64,000 bases of DNA from CAIYYO01 sp049299895 (GTDB taxonomy: Archaea > Altiarchaeota > Altiarchaeia > IMC4 > QMZM01): contig JBAQYF010000021.1 of NCBI GenBank assembly GCA_049299895.1, positions 99,431-163,430 of the forward strand, read 5' to 3'. Shown in pieces: positions 23,644 through 32,895 of the stretch. Position 1 is the stretch's first letter; the number at the start of each line of letters is the position of its first letter. The position numbers and the translations under genes were made by a program. Under the pieces are notes generated by a model. That model was not told where the DNA came from. It searched no databases and saw only the letters and a list, made by a program, of their open reading frames with translations.

Positions 23644-25686
23644 CTAGTATTTTCTCCTGCCTTCTTTTTCCAGTATTTTCAGGTCGCTTAAGAATTCTTT
23701 GTGCTCCTCGTCCAACGCGGGGAGGCTGTTTTCGTTGTGCATGACTGCCGGGAGGTTCTTTTCTTCTTTCATCAGGGTATTAAGCGCCTCTTTATATTCG
23801 TTCACAGTTTTTTCTTCTGAGGATATGAGCGGGCTTTTCGGCTCCGGGGGTTTCGGCGGGGAGAGATCCTGCAGGCTTGCTTCCTTTTTTACCTGTACGG
23901 GCTTTCCGGTTACGTTCTTCTTCGGGATGAACCGGTTATCCAGGAATTTTGCAGCCGCATCCAAGAGGAGCCGCAATATTTCAACCAGGGTGCTTAGGAC
24001 ATTTTTATTTTCTTTGAGTATCGTCTCTTCCGGAGTTATATGAGGTATCTTCGGGTCCTGCTGCTTGGGCGCAGCCTGGTCCTGTAGGTACGTGTCCTTT
24101 TTATCCCTGGTAAGCGTAGGCGCGGCGATTTTCTGTTTTGTGAATCTCTGGTGCAGGAATTTTGCGGCTGCGCCGACCGCAAGGAACAATACGACGAGCA
24201 CTATCATAAAGAGTATAAAATCATTGAAGCCTACGTTTGCGACCTCTTTATTGAGTGTTGTAGTGGTCGTTGATCTGGTAGTTGATATGATCCTTGCTGT
24301 CGTCGAGGAGGTGGTCGTACTGATTTCCGTGGTTGTCGTAACTATGTTTGTTGTCGTTGTGGGCGCGACTGTTGGAATTGTCGTGGTTGTGCCCGCCGGT
24401 TGATTATTTTTCTCCCCGAGGATATACAGCTTATTTCCTGCCGTGAGCAGTATCTCCGCTTTTCCATCGCGGTCGAGGTCTGAGACCGCCGCGGACTTGG
24501 TGATTATGCTCTTGGTCTCGTAGCTCCATTTCCTGAAGCCTGAGCCGTTCAGTATGTGGAACAGGCCGTCGGATGAGCCCATGAGTATCTCGGGTAAGCC
24601 GTCTCCGTCCAGGTCGGCGGTTACGGGAGACGATAGGATCTTTCCGTTGATGCTGTGTTTTTCAAGCACCTTTCCCTCGGGGTCCAGTATGTATAGTATC
24701 TTACTGTTTGTCCCGATGATGACCTCGGGAAACCCGTCCGCGTTCAGGTCGGAAACGGCGGGTGAAGCAGATACCTCCCCGCTTAGGTTATACTGCCATT
24801 CCTTGGTCATCGAGGAATATTTCACTACTCCGTTCTGGTTTCCTTCAGGTATTTTCGTGTATTCCTCATAGACAAGGGAGTATACTCTCCCGTCGCCTGA
24901 GGATATTATCACTCTTGGTCGTCCGTCCAGTCCCTCGGGAACATATACCGGGGTCGGGACAGAGCCGCCTGTGTCAAATGCCAGGCGCCGGTTCTCCGGG
25001 GATACAATGCTGTCAAGCTTGTTATTATATGCGCCCATGAAATAGTCCGGTTTCCCGTCCAGGTTCACGTCTCCGATGCAGATGGTCGAGAGAAACGAAT
25101 CGGCTATTATGTGGCTTCGGACTATGTTTCCTTCCGCGTCGAGGATGTACAGATTCTTGTCGTCGGAGGCCGTGATCACTTCCAGTTCCGGCCTGTAGTT
25201 CACGTTGACTGCCACCGGAGTTGAGGAGACTGAGCCGTTCGTCTGATAAGACCACATAAGGCTTCCGTTCGAACTCAACGCATATACCTTTCCGTCCTTG
25301 GATGCGAATAATATTTCCGTCTTATTGTCGCAGAAGAGGTCGAATACCGCGGGCGCACTGGTGGACCCGCCGGCTTCGAATCTCCAAAGCTCCTCTGCTT
25401 CGGAGGAAAGCGCGTAGACGTTGTTGTCGGTCGAGCCCAGTAGTATCTCGGCATTCCCGTCGCCGTTTATGTCCGCGGTAACGGGCGACGTAAGCTCTCC
25501 TTTTTCTTCGAAGGTATACAGGAGGCCTATTTTCTCAAGCGCGAGGGAGGATGAGACGTTGCTGTAGCCGGAATGGTAGAGGTCGTGCCCTGGAAGGGGC
25601 CAGTCGGCGTCCAGAATGACTGTTCCATACGCGGCGGCCGCATAAACGCACAAGGCGAACAATAATAGAGGGGTTTTCTTTTCCAT
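23644..25686 (-). CDS. Surface beta-propeller (FG-GAP/PQQ-like) with Thr stalk, TM helix and duplicated cytosolic tail
   Basis: 680 residues from ATG 25686 (a GTG lies one codon before). A signal peptide precedes a propeller of FG-GAP-like blades with calcium-type loops such as DINGDGNAEILLGS, DLNADGFPEVIIGT and DLDGDGLPEILMGS. A Thr-rich stalk (TTTTNIVTTTTEISTTTSST) and a transmembrane helix (about residues 484-506) follow, then a cytosolic tail of about 170 residues made of two related 71-residue units. The propeller may bind ligand or matrix, and the stalk is a likely O-glycosylation zone. What the tail contacts inside is unknown. Confidence 0.75.
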   Translation of the reverse strand: MEKKTPLLLFALCVYAAAAYGTVILDADWPLPGHDLYHSGYSNVSSSLALEKIGLLYTFEEKGELTSPVTADINGDGNAEILLGSTDNNVYALSSEAEELWRFEAGGSTSAPAVFDLFCDNKTEILFASKDGKVYALSSNGSLMWSYQTNGSVSSTPVAVNVNYRPELEVITASDDKNLYILDAEGNIVRSHIIADSFLSTICIGDVNLDGKPDYFMGAYNNKLDSIVSPENRRLAFDTGGSVPTPVYVPEGLDGRPRVIISSGDGRVYSLVYEEYTKIPEGNQNGVVKYSSMTKEWQYNLSGEVSASPAVSDLNADGFPEVIIGTNSKILYILDPEGKVLEKHSINGKILSSPVTADLDGDGLPEILMGSSDGLFHILNGSGFRKWSYETKSIITKSAAVSDLDRDGKAEILLTAGNKLYILGEKNNQPAGTTTTIPTVAPTTTTNIVTTTTEISTTTSSTTARIISTTRSTTTTTLNKEVANVGFNDFILFMIVLVVLFLAVGAAAKFLHQRFTKQKIAAPTLTRDKKDTYLQDQAAPKQQDPKIPHITPEETILKENKNVLSTLVEILRLLLDAAAKFLDNRFIPKKNVTGKPVQVKKEASLQDLSPPKPPEPKSPLISSEEKTVNEYKEALNTLMKEEKNLPAVMHNENSLPALDEEHKEFLSDLKILEKEGRRKY

Positions 25687-25741
25687 CACTATTTATAATA
25701 AGATTATTATTATTCTTAATTAAAAAGGGGGGATGTTATAG

Positions 25742-26611
25742 ATGGTACTGGAATCGATAATCAAACCGGCAAAAATGGAGAAGCACCCGTCGGAGATGTT
25801 CCTGGTGGGGCTTATGTACTCCACGCTCGGCCTCTTCCTTGCGTTTTACATCTTTCCAGACAACGCCAGCCTCGCCGCGGTCTTCATAACTACCATTCCC
25901 CTGATAGTGGTGATGATAAACACCGTCAAATACGAGGAGACCAAGGATATGAACATCCACGAGGAAACATTCCTGATAAAGGAGCACGGGAAGGCGCTCT
26001 CCATGCTCTTCTACCTCTTTATGGGGATGGTCCTGTCTTATTCGTTCTGGTTCACGGTCCTCCCGGTCGACTATGTGTCCAGCCTCTTCGACTACCAGAA
26101 AGGGATAATAGACTACATCCAGGGGTTAGAGGATTCCAGCAGCGCTGCCGTGGGCAATTATATCAAGGGCATGGCGAGTTTCGAGCGGATAATAACAAAC
26201 AACATAGTCGTTCTCTTCTTCTGCATACTGTTCTCGTTCCTCTACGGAGCGGGCGCAATATTCATACTGACCCTCAATGCATCCATCATAGGCGTCGCCG
26301 TCGGGAGCCACGTCCGGGACTACATAGGAGCAACGGTATTCAACAGCAGTTCACAGTTCCTCTACGGCTACTTTAATTGTTCCCTGTCCGCCACGTTCTG
26401 CTATATGTTCCACGGGGTATTCGAGATAAGCTCATACATAGTCGGCGCGCTTGCTGGAGGCATAATATCTGTAGCAGTCGTGAACCACGATTTTCGAACA
26501 AAAGAGTTCTGGCACATCGTGATAGACTCGTCGGACATGATAATAATGTCCCTGATACTCCTCCTGCTGGGCGCTTTCACCGAGGCCTTCCTGACGCCGA
26601 TGATATGCTGA
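25742..26611 (+). CDS. SpoIIM-like (DUF95) polytopic membrane protein
   Basis: 289 residues with about six transmembrane helices. Conserved SpoIIM/DUF95 features are FLYGAGAIFILTLNASIIG and HGVFEISSYIVGALAGG. Archaeal members are widespread but of unsettled function; bacterial SpoIIM acts in engulfment membrane dynamics. It precedes argS on the same strand by about 50 bases. The 5' flank contains A/T-rich promoter-like sequence shared with the divergent propeller gene. Confidence 0.75.
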   Translation: MVLESIIKPAKMEKHPSEMFLVGLMYSTLGLFLAFYIFPDNASLAAVFITTIPLIVVMINTVKYEETKDMNIHEETFLIKEHGKALSMLFYLFMGMVLSYSFWFTVLPVDYVSSLFDYQKGIIDYIQGLEDSSSAAVGNYIKGMASFERIITNNIVVLFFCILFSFLYGAGAIFILTLNASIIGVAVGSHVRDYIGATVFNSSSQFLYGYFNCSLSATFCYMFHGVFEISSYIVGALAGGIISVAVVNHDFRTKEFWHIVIDSSDMIIMSLILLLLGAFTEAFLTPMIC

Positions 26612-26658
26612 CCTGCGGGTTATTTCTAAACGTAATCCTATGAACTAAAGGAAGCAAG

Positions 26659-28374
26659 ATGTATAACCAGATCCTGGGGGAAATAAAAGAATCGATAGAA
26701 AAAGCGGCCGGTGAAGCAGTGCGCGCGGACGAACTGAAGGAATCAACGGCGGCAGACGTCGCATGCACTATCTCGTTTCGGCTGGCGGGAAAACTGCGCA
26801 GAAGCCCCAAAGAGATAGCCGAAGACCTTGCATCCCGGATCGGATCAGGCGGGCGGATAAAGAAAGTAGAGGCAGTCAACGGATACCTGAATTTTTTCAT
26901 GGACTATTCATCCGTCGTTTCGTCCCTTCTGGGAGAGATACGCGCCAAAGGAAAGGACTATGGCCGCGGAGCGCCCCTTGGGAAGAAGATAGTGCTGGAG
27001 CATACTTCCATCAACCCCTCGGGTCCGCTGCACATAGGGCGGCTGAGGAACTGCCTGATAGGCGACTCCCTCGGGAGGATACTTGCATTCTCCGGGTACT
27101 CCCTGGAAACGCATTACTTCGTGAACGACGTCGGAAAACAGATAGCGATAATCGCCAGGGGATTTGCCGAGGGACTAAAACCCGATGAGGCGGCGGTAAA
27201 TAACTATTCCGAATACGCGGGAAAAGAAGACTTCCAGGTCTTCTTTACTTATGTTTCCGCGAATCGCAGGTTCGAAGAGGACGCATCATTTGCCGCTCGC
27301 GTCCAGGAACACATACGGAAGGCTGAAGGCGGCGATTCATCCGCTCTGGACGGAATAACCGCCGTTGCGAAGCGCTGCTTATCGGGCCAGAAGCAGATAT
27401 ACGACATGCTGGACATAAAATTCGACTATTTCGATTACGAGAGCGCTTATATCCGCAACGGGGCGGTGACCCGCGTATTAGAGCACGTTTCCAGGAGCCC
27501 GCTTGTGCGCAGATCCGAGAAGGGGTTCGGCCTCGACCTCTCAACTTACGGCCTGGAGAGAAGGGACAGCGCGACCATCCTTTCGAGGGCAGACGGGACG
27601 TCGGTATATCTCTCAAGGGACATAGCCTATCACCTGGAAAAGGTCGAACGGGGAGACATAATAATGAACGTCCTCGGGGAAGACCACAAGAACGAATTCC
27701 TGGAGCTCACGGTCATCCTCGCGGAATTCTTCGGGGTGAAAAAACCGATGGAAGCGGTCCATTACTCCTTTGTCAGCTTCGAAGGAAGCGAACTCTCGAC
27801 AAGGAAAGGACAGACTGCGCCGGTAGACAAGCTCATAGACGAGGCAAAAAAGAAGGCCGCAGAAGAGATAGAAAAAAGGGGCATCGCATCAAAGGATGTT
27901 GCTCCCGTGATTGCTATCGGGGCCATAAAATACCACATACTCAAGACGAGCCCGCAGAAGATGATGTCGTTCAGGTGGGAGGACGCGCTTTCCTTTGAGG
28001 GCGACTCTGCGCCGTACCTGCAATACGCCCACGCGAGAAGCTGCAGCATACTGGAAAAAGCAGGAGCCGACATCGCGGGGATAAATGTCCGGGATATTGA
28101 CACCCGCCTGGAAAAAGGGGAAGAGAATCTTGTGAAGACCCTGATGCGTTTCCCTGATGCCGTGGCTAAGGCCGCATCCGAACGGAAGCCCTCGAATATC
28201 GCGTCATACGTATACGAACTAGCCTCCTGTTACAGCAGGTTCTACAAGGAATGCCAGGTCATATCCCCGGAAAAGAAGATAATGGATAGAAGGCTCCTGC
28301 TGGTCGATTCCACAAGGCAGGTGCTGGAGAACGGTCTTTATCTCCTGGGGATCGAAGCCCCTAAAAGGATGTAA
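26659..28374 (+). CDS. argS: Arginyl-tRNA synthetase
   Basis: 571 residues, class I synthetase. The N-terminal arginyl-specific domain ends in AVNGYLNFF. The HIGH-type motif is SGPLHIGRLRN, and the KMSKS position is ELSTRKGQTAPVD. A C-terminal helical anticodon-binding domain contains YLQYAHARSCSI. It charges tRNA-Arg in the cytosol. A purine-rich stretch (AAAGGAAGC) precedes ATG 26659. rnhB follows after 10 bases. Confidence 0.93.
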   Translation: MYNQILGEIKESIEKAAGEAVRADELKESTAADVACTISFRLAGKLRRSPKEIAEDLASRIGSGGRIKKVEAVNGYLNFFMDYSSVVSSLLGEIRAKGKDYGRGAPLGKKIVLEHTSINPSGPLHIGRLRNCLIGDSLGRILAFSGYSLETHYFVNDVGKQIAIIARGFAEGLKPDEAAVNNYSEYAGKEDFQVFFTYVSANRRFEEDASFAARVQEHIRKAEGGDSSALDGITAVAKRCLSGQKQIYDMLDIKFDYFDYESAYIRNGAVTRVLEHVSRSPLVRRSEKGFGLDLSTYGLERRDSATILSRADGTSVYLSRDIAYHLEKVERGDIIMNVLGEDHKNEFLELTVILAEFFGVKKPMEAVHYSFVSFEGSELSTRKGQTAPVDKLIDEAKKKAAEEIEKRGIASKDVAPVIAIGAIKYHILKTSPQKMMSFRWEDALSFEGDSAPYLQYAHARSCSILEKAGADIAGINVRDIDTRLEKGEENLVKTLMRFPDAVAKAASERKPSNIASYVYELASCYSRFYKECQVISPEKKIMDRRLLLVDSTRQVLENGLYLLGIEAPKRM

Positions 28375-28384
28375 CCACACAAAA

Positions 28385-29038
28385 ATGCTCATATGCGGAA
28401 TAGACGAAGCGGGACGGGGTCCCGTGATCGGTCCGATGGCTATCTGTTCTGTCATACTGGAAGAATCCGGCGCAAAGGAACTGAAGGACATGGGCGTGCG
28501 GGATTCCAAGAAACTGTCTCCTGCCAAACGTGAGTCAATGGAGCCGCGCATCAAAGAATTGGCGATTGAATGGAAGCTTGCGCTGGTCCTGCCCGCGGAG
28601 ATAGACCTCCTCAGAAAGAGGATGTCCCTAAACCAGATAGAAGCAGAGAAGATGGCTTATCTGATAGGGTCCCATAGCAGGCGGCCTGAAAAGGTGATAG
28701 TCGACGCCGCAGATTCAGTAGCCGAGAACTTCGGGGAAAGGATCCGCGTCATCCTCAGGTCGAACGGTTCTCATATCCCCCAGATAGTGTCCGAGCACAA
28801 AGCGGACGACCGCTACATAGAGGTGTCGGCCGCGTCCGTTATCGCAAAAGTTGCCCGCGACCGCGCGATAGAAGAGATACGAATCGAATACGGGGAGATC
28901 GGCAGCGGGTATCCGTCCGACGAGGTCACGATGGAATACGTTAGAAAAGCCGCCCGCGCAGGGGATCTGCCTCATTTTGTGCGCAGGTCCTGGATAAGCG
29001 CGAAAAGGAGCAATCAAACCTCTCTGGGTGAATTCTAA
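28385..29038 (+). CDS. rnhB: Ribonuclease HII
   Basis: 217 residues. The catalytic signature is GIDEAGRGPVIGP, followed by RDSKKLSP, VDAADS and a conserved C-terminal acidic stretch around GYPSDEVTMEYV. It removes RNA from DNA-RNA hybrids and misincorporated ribonucleotides. It lies between argS and a propeller gene that starts at the next base after its stop. Confidence 0.93.
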   Translation: MLICGIDEAGRGPVIGPMAICSVILEESGAKELKDMGVRDSKKLSPAKRESMEPRIKELAIEWKLALVLPAEIDLLRKRMSLNQIEAEKMAYLIGSHSRRPEKVIVDAADSVAENFGERIRVILRSNGSHIPQIVSEHKADDRYIEVSAASVIAKVARDRAIEEIRIEYGEIGSGYPSDEVTMEYVRKAARAGDLPHFVRRSWISAKRSNQTSLGEF

Positions 29039-29980
29039 ATGGATAAACGGATCGGTTTTTTCTCGGTTGCAGCGGCTGCGGCATCCCAGCAGTCCGGCGA
29101 ATCATTCGCAGGATACTTCCTTTTGGCGGTCCTGGGGGCATGGTTGCTCCTGGAAGCAGCCGGGCGGGGAATATTCGCGCGGTTCTCGGAAGAGAAAGAA
29201 GCCGCAAAAGACCGTTCCCTCAGGGAGCGGCGCACAGTCGTTTCCGTTGCCGGCAATTACCAAAAGGACCTGGACCAGCCGCTTTCGACCATAGAAGCGG
29301 GCACCATGCAGATAACATCCCTGGCAGTGGATGAAAAACACATATATTTTTCTTCCGGGAGTAACGACATACTGAAGGTCTACGACAAGAACGGGAGGTT
29401 GATTGCGTCCAAGAACTACGTGGGCGGGGGCAGAAATGCCCTGTGCCTCGACGAACAGACGCTGTACACCATTTCTTCGGATAAAAAAGTGCTGTTACTG
29501 AACAAGAGCGACCTTGCACCAAAGGGAGAGCTGACAGACGATCGCATAAAGGAGCCACTGGGAGTAGACGACAGCTTCATATACACAGGGTTCCAGGGAT
29601 ACAAGATAGGCATCTATGACAAGGAAAGCAGGGCATTCATACGCACCGTAGGGCACCACGTGAGCGACATAATCGCGGTATGCCCGGACGGGAGGAACGT
29701 ATACTCAGCAGACAGCTCATTCATACAGGTAACCGACCAGAAAGGCAATATAACCGCCAACATGCCGGCAGGAGGCGTCGTATGCTCGATGGCGCTGGAC
29801 CAGCGATGCGTATACGTAAGCCTATACGACGGCAGGATCAGGATCATAGATAAGATATCCGGCGCAAATATCCGGGAGATATCGGCGGGCCACGGCGGAT
29901 TGTCCGCGATAGCAGTGGACGACCAGCGCATCTATTACGGCTCGGTCAGGAGCGGGATACGCGTATTTTCCAAGAGATGA
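29039..29980 (+). CDS. Propeller-repeat protein with N-terminal membrane segment
   Basis: 313 residues. A hydrophobic segment at about 24-42 (GYFLLAVLGAWLLLEAAG) precedes a basic stretch, then beta repeats of roughly 40 residues (LAVDEKHIYFSSGSNDILKV, LCLDEQTLYTISSD, VCPDGRNVYSADSS, MALDQRCVYVSLYDGRI, IAVDDQRIYYGS). This is a WD40/NHL-like propeller. By the positive-inside rule (FARFSEEKEAAKDRSLRERR after the helix) the propeller could be cytosolic. Its ATG directly follows the rnhB stop, and its end overlaps the DMT transporter start by 4 bases, so all three are coupled. Confidence 0.75.
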   Translation: MDKRIGFFSVAAAAASQQSGESFAGYFLLAVLGAWLLLEAAGRGIFARFSEEKEAAKDRSLRERRTVVSVAGNYQKDLDQPLSTIEAGTMQITSLAVDEKHIYFSSGSNDILKVYDKNGRLIASKNYVGGGRNALCLDEQTLYTISSDKKVLLLNKSDLAPKGELTDDRIKEPLGVDDSFIYTGFQGYKIGIYDKESRAFIRTVGHHVSDIIAVCPDGRNVYSADSSFIQVTDQKGNITANMPAGGVVCSMALDQRCVYVSLYDGRIRIIDKISGANIREISAGHGGLSAIAVDDQRIYYGSVRSGIRVFSKR

Positions 29981-30894
29981 AAAAGTACAGTTTCCCGCGC
30001 GACGACTATTTGAAACTCCTCTTAGGGGTCGTTGCCCTGAGTTTTTCACCCCTCGCAGTCAAGCTGGTGATCTTCGATACGAACGCAAGCGCATTCTACA
30101 GATCGTTTTATGCAGGGATATTCTTTCTTGCGCTGTCGCTCCTGAACTATAAAACCCAGTTTGGCGTAAAAAACAATAAATGGATCGTCCCGTCGATTAT
30201 CGCAGGATTCTTCCTGGGAGCAGACCTTGTCGTATGGCATAAGACGATAATCTACATGGGAGCAGGACCCGCAACCTTTCTCGGGAACTCGCAGATACTG
30301 TTCGTAACAATATTCTCGGCATTGGTATACAGAGAGAAGATAACAAAAGAGTTCTGCCTGATCCTCGCAATAGTTATGGTCGGCTTATATATGCTCACGC
30401 CTATCGCAGGCGTCGCAGTCAGCCAGCCTTACAGCTTTTTCCTTGGAATGATCGTCGGATTCACATACGCAGGAATGCTCATAAGCCTGCGCTACGCCAA
30501 AGCCCTTTCAGGTGAAACGTATCCCGAGCTTTTGTCTTTATGCGCGCTCTTCGCAGCATCGGCATTCATAATCGCAGTGTATTCATTCGGTCTGAGGAAC
30601 GACAACATCATCGTATGGGACCTGAAAAGCCACGTTATCATGGCTTTTACCGCTCTCTTGTGCCAGACATTCGGCTGGTACCTGATAAACCACACGATAA
30701 CAAAGATTCCGGCACACGAGGGAAGCCTGACGCTCTTATTCCAGCCGCTTTTTGCAACCGTCTGGGGGGCAGTATTCTTTTCAGAATGGCTGACTGGGTT
30801 GCAAATGATCGGGATGATCCTTGCCCTGGCAGGGATAACATACCACCAGACTAGGACCCTGTCAAAGCAACGCGCCGCAGGAAATAATTTATAA
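29977..30894 (+). CDS. EamA/DMT-family transporter
   Basis: 305 residues with about ten transmembrane helices in two EamA repeats (for example LGNSQILFVTIFSALVYREK in the first; SLTLLFQPLFATVWGAVFFS in the second). Drug/metabolite transporters export amino acids, nucleosides or similar solutes; the substrate is unknown. It overlaps the propeller gene by 4 bases. Confidence 0.85.
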   Translation: MKKYSFPRDDYLKLLLGVVALSFSPLAVKLVIFDTNASAFYRSFYAGIFFLALSLLNYKTQFGVKNNKWIVPSIIAGFFLGADLVVWHKTIIYMGAGPATFLGNSQILFVTIFSALVYREKITKEFCLILAIVMVGLYMLTPIAGVAVSQPYSFFLGMIVGFTYAGMLISLRYAKALSGETYPELLSLCALFAASAFIIAVYSFGLRNDNIIVWDLKSHVIMAFTALLCQTFGWYLINHTITKIPAHEGSLTLLFQPLFATVWGAVFFSEWLTGLQMIGMILALAGITYHQTRTLSKQRAAGNNL

Positions 30895-30907
30895 ACCCCT
30901 AGTTCCT

Positions 30908-30929
30908 AGTTTATAGAATTATATAAAAG
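30908..30929 (+). promoter_or_regulatory. Promoter region of rpl10e
   Basis: Two TATA-like stretches, TAGTTTATAGA and TTATATAAAAG, lie in the 49-base gap before ATG 30944. The first has the better spacing for a short leader. Confidence 0.4.
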
Positions 30930-30943
30930 ACTATTAAAGAAAA

Positions 30944-31501
30944 ATGGGCCTAAGACCTGCTAAATGCTACAGATGGGACAGTCCTGCGTACACAAGGATA
31001 GCCAACAACCCCGGAGACTCGTATATCACCGGAGTACCCGGATCAAAACTATTGCACTTTGAAAGCGGAAACCTCTCAGGAGAATTCGACACGGAAGTAT
31101 CGATAAGCACCCTCGAAGACATACAGATGAGGAGCAACTGCCTTGAAGCTGCAAGGATTGCGGTAAACAAGATACTCGAAGCAAAGTTCGGAGTGAACGG
31201 CTTCCGGCTAAAAGTGAGAGTATACCCGCATCACGTCATAAGAGAGAACGTCATGGCGACCGGCGCGGGAGCAGACAGGGTGCAGATGGGGATGCGCCAG
31301 TCCTTCGGAAAACCGATGGGCGTCGCAGCCAGGATGAGATGCCGCCAGAAGATAATGAGCGTCTACATAAACAAAACGGAAGACGGGATAAAGACAGTCA
31401 AAAAAGCAATGGACGTTGCTTCGATAAAGCTTCCAGGGGAAAAGCTGGTAAAGATCGAACCCGTCAAGAAGAAAAAGCCGAAAGCGGCAAAGACTCAATA
31501 A
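30944..31501 (+). CDS. rpl10e: 50S ribosomal protein L10e (uL16)
   Basis: 185 residues. The start MGLRPAKCYRWDSPAYTR and internal RVYPHHVIRENVMATGAGADR are characteristic of archaeal L10e. It binds 23S rRNA near the A and P sites. The C-terminus carries a Lys-rich extension (VKKKKPKAAKTQ), making it slightly longer than usual. It is followed after 2 bases by the aEF-1beta gene. Confidence 0.95.
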   Translation: MGLRPAKCYRWDSPAYTRIANNPGDSYITGVPGSKLLHFESGNLSGEFDTEVSISTLEDIQMRSNCLEAARIAVNKILEAKFGVNGFRLKVRVYPHHVIRENVMATGAGADRVQMGMRQSFGKPMGVAARMRCRQKIMSVYINKTEDGIKTVKKAMDVASIKLPGEKLVKIEPVKKKKPKAAKTQ

Positions 31502-31503
31502 GA

Positions 31504-31773
31504 ATGGAACTAAACGTTGCCGCGAGCATCAGGATCATGCCCACGGGCGTAGAAATAAACCTTGAAGCAATCAAAAAATCCGTGGAAAAGATCGTCTCCA
31601 AATACGGAAAAGTCAACAGCTCCGAGATAAAACCGATAGCCTTCGGCCTGAAATCCCTTGAAATGATGCTCCTCCTAAACGACAAAACCGGCGGGATGGA
31701 CGATATAGAAGCCCAGATCGCGAAGATAGACGGAGTGAATGGCGTAGAAATACTTGAAGTAACCCGCCTATAG
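31504..31773 (+). CDS. ef1b: Elongation factor 1-beta (aEF-1B), GTP/GDP exchange factor
   Basis: 89 residues, the normal size for the archaeal protein. It contains the conserved segments IKPIAFGLKSLEMMLLLND and GVNGVEILEVTRL. It exchanges GDP for GTP on aEF-1alpha. The open frame extends upstream within rpl10e, but the family starts with MELNVAASIRIMPTG at ATG 31504. T-rich sequence follows the stop. Confidence 0.93.
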   Translation: MELNVAASIRIMPTGVEINLEAIKKSVEKIVSKYGKVNSSEIKPIAFGLKSLEMMLLLNDKTGGMDDIEAQIAKIDGVNGVEILEVTRL

Positions 31774-31800
31774 AATTTTCTAATTCTTTTTATATTTTAT
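31774..31800 (+). terminator. T-rich stretch after ef1b
   Basis: TTTTCTAATTCTTTTTATATTTTAT follows the stop codon and separates this gene pair from the convergent operon; it is likely an archaeal oligo-T terminator. Confidence 0.4.
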
Positions 31801-31874
31801 CTGATCTTGCGTAGTTGACGTATCTGAAGTGATCCCATTTGGTTGACATAGCTGACAGGGGTATTATTGCGGAA

Positions 31875-32195
31875 TTAAACGTACGGTTTAAGCTGGATTA
31901 ATACGTAGGCGATCGCCACAACCAATAGAAAAAGTGTTGGGAGCAGTAGTATGCCTATAAGCACTGCTTTTAAGTATCCCCTGGCCGTTGGTTTTATTGT
32001 GACCTCTGATTTTTTCTTGGCAAAATAAGCTCCAAATACTGCAATTATTATCCCCCTGATAATGGCCTCTGAGAAGATAAGGGGATTAAAGAGGTTTAAT
32101 CCGAGGAAGTGGTATAAGACAAGAAATAAAACTGTGATTATCAAGGCGTCTTTGATCACGTCGCGTCTGGGCTTGCCGAATAACGTTGCCGTCAT
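31875..32195 (-). CDS. Small three-helix membrane protein
   Basis: 106 residues with three hydrophobic segments (about 15-34, 41-58, 77-100) and a basic loop (AKKKSEVTIKPTARGYLK). I do not recognise a family. It begins 10 bases after the dph2-like gene on the same strand and would be the last gene of that operon. Confidence 0.65.
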   Translation of the reverse strand: MTATLFGKPRRDVIKDALIITVLFLVLYHFLGLNLFNPLIFSEAIIRGIIIAVFGAYFAKKKSEVTIKPTARGYLKAVLIGILLLPTLFLLVVAIAYVLIQLKPYV

Positions 32196-32205
32196 CTTGG
32201 ATCTA

Positions 32206-32895
32206 TTAAATCAACTCCATCAGCATATCCAGTTCCTCGGGATTGATCACCGGCTTCTCATAGTAGTCGTCCACTATCCTGGGGCACGCGGTATTCACCC
32301 ATGCGTCGACCTTGTATCCCAGCAGGCGATCGGGGGATAATTCAGCCCCCGCGAATACGTATGCTTTTCTCCCTCGCTTTTCCAGTTTCTTTTTGATCTT
32401 TTCAGCCGCGGAATAATTGAACTGGCCTGTTTTCGTAGACACGAGTATGCCGTAGATTTTAGCTTCGAGACATCGCATTATCCTTGCCTTCTGTTTCCCG
32501 GCCCATCTGCTTTTTTCCGCATCAGAGTATTCCATGACCTCGCCGGTATACGGATTGGCGACGTACAAGGGGCGATCTATCGCCCGGAGAAATGCGGAGG
32601 GATGGAACATCCCCGAGCCGATATACAGAAACGCATCCACCTTATCTTTTATTTTTTCCGCGTTCGCGACGTTGCATCCGAGTATCTGCCCGCCCATCAC
32701 CGGTTTTTTCTTCTGCTCCAGGAGCATCTCTGCGGCGCTCTCCAGGAGATGCAGGTGCTGTGACGTCGTAATCAGGCCGATCCTTTGGTATTTTTCCATC
32801 CGTTCTGCGGCTTTCTTTACTGCCGGCAGGATGTCTTTTCCCGAACGGCAGGGTACGTATACGGTCGGGACCTTAGAGGGCTCTTTTTTCTTCAT
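32206..32895 (-). CDS. Dph2-like diphthamide synthesis protein, short form
   Basis: 229 residues against about 340 in usual archaeal Dph2. Recognisable are GGQILGCNVANAEKI with the second conserved Cys, DAFLYIGSGMFHPSAFLRA, and WVNTACPRIVDD with the third Cys. The N-terminal domain carrying the first Fe-S Cys is missing; the protein begins with TVYVPCRSGKD instead. Dph2 is a radical-SAM-like Fe-S enzyme that modifies a His of aEF-2. With only two of three cluster ligands evident it may be a divergent paralogue, a partner subunit, or a two-gene enzyme. It overlaps the upstream zinc-ribbon gene by 23 bases. Confidence 0.7.
   Translation of the reverse strand: MKKKEPSKVPTVYVPCRSGKDILPAVKKAAERMEKYQRIGLITTSQHLHLLESAAEMLLEQKKKPVMGGQILGCNVANAEKIKDKVDAFLYIGSGMFHPSAFLRAIDRPLYVANPYTGEVMEYSDAEKSRWAGKQKARIMRCLEAKIYGILVSTKTGQFNYSAAEKIKKKLEKRGRKAYVFAGAELSPDRLLGYKVDAWVNTACPRIVDDYYEKPVINPEELDMLMELI

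Noticed and set aside
24240..24400. Short-period GTT/GTC-rich repeats here and near 35090-35190, considered as CRISPR or microsatellite
   Set aside because: They are antisense Thr codons of the extracellular stalks, with no spacers or regular repeat length.
31814..31857. Two imperfect GTTGAC-TA-CTGA direct repeats 28 bases apart
   Set aside because: Twelve of 16 positions match and the site lies between convergent gene ends; it may be chance.
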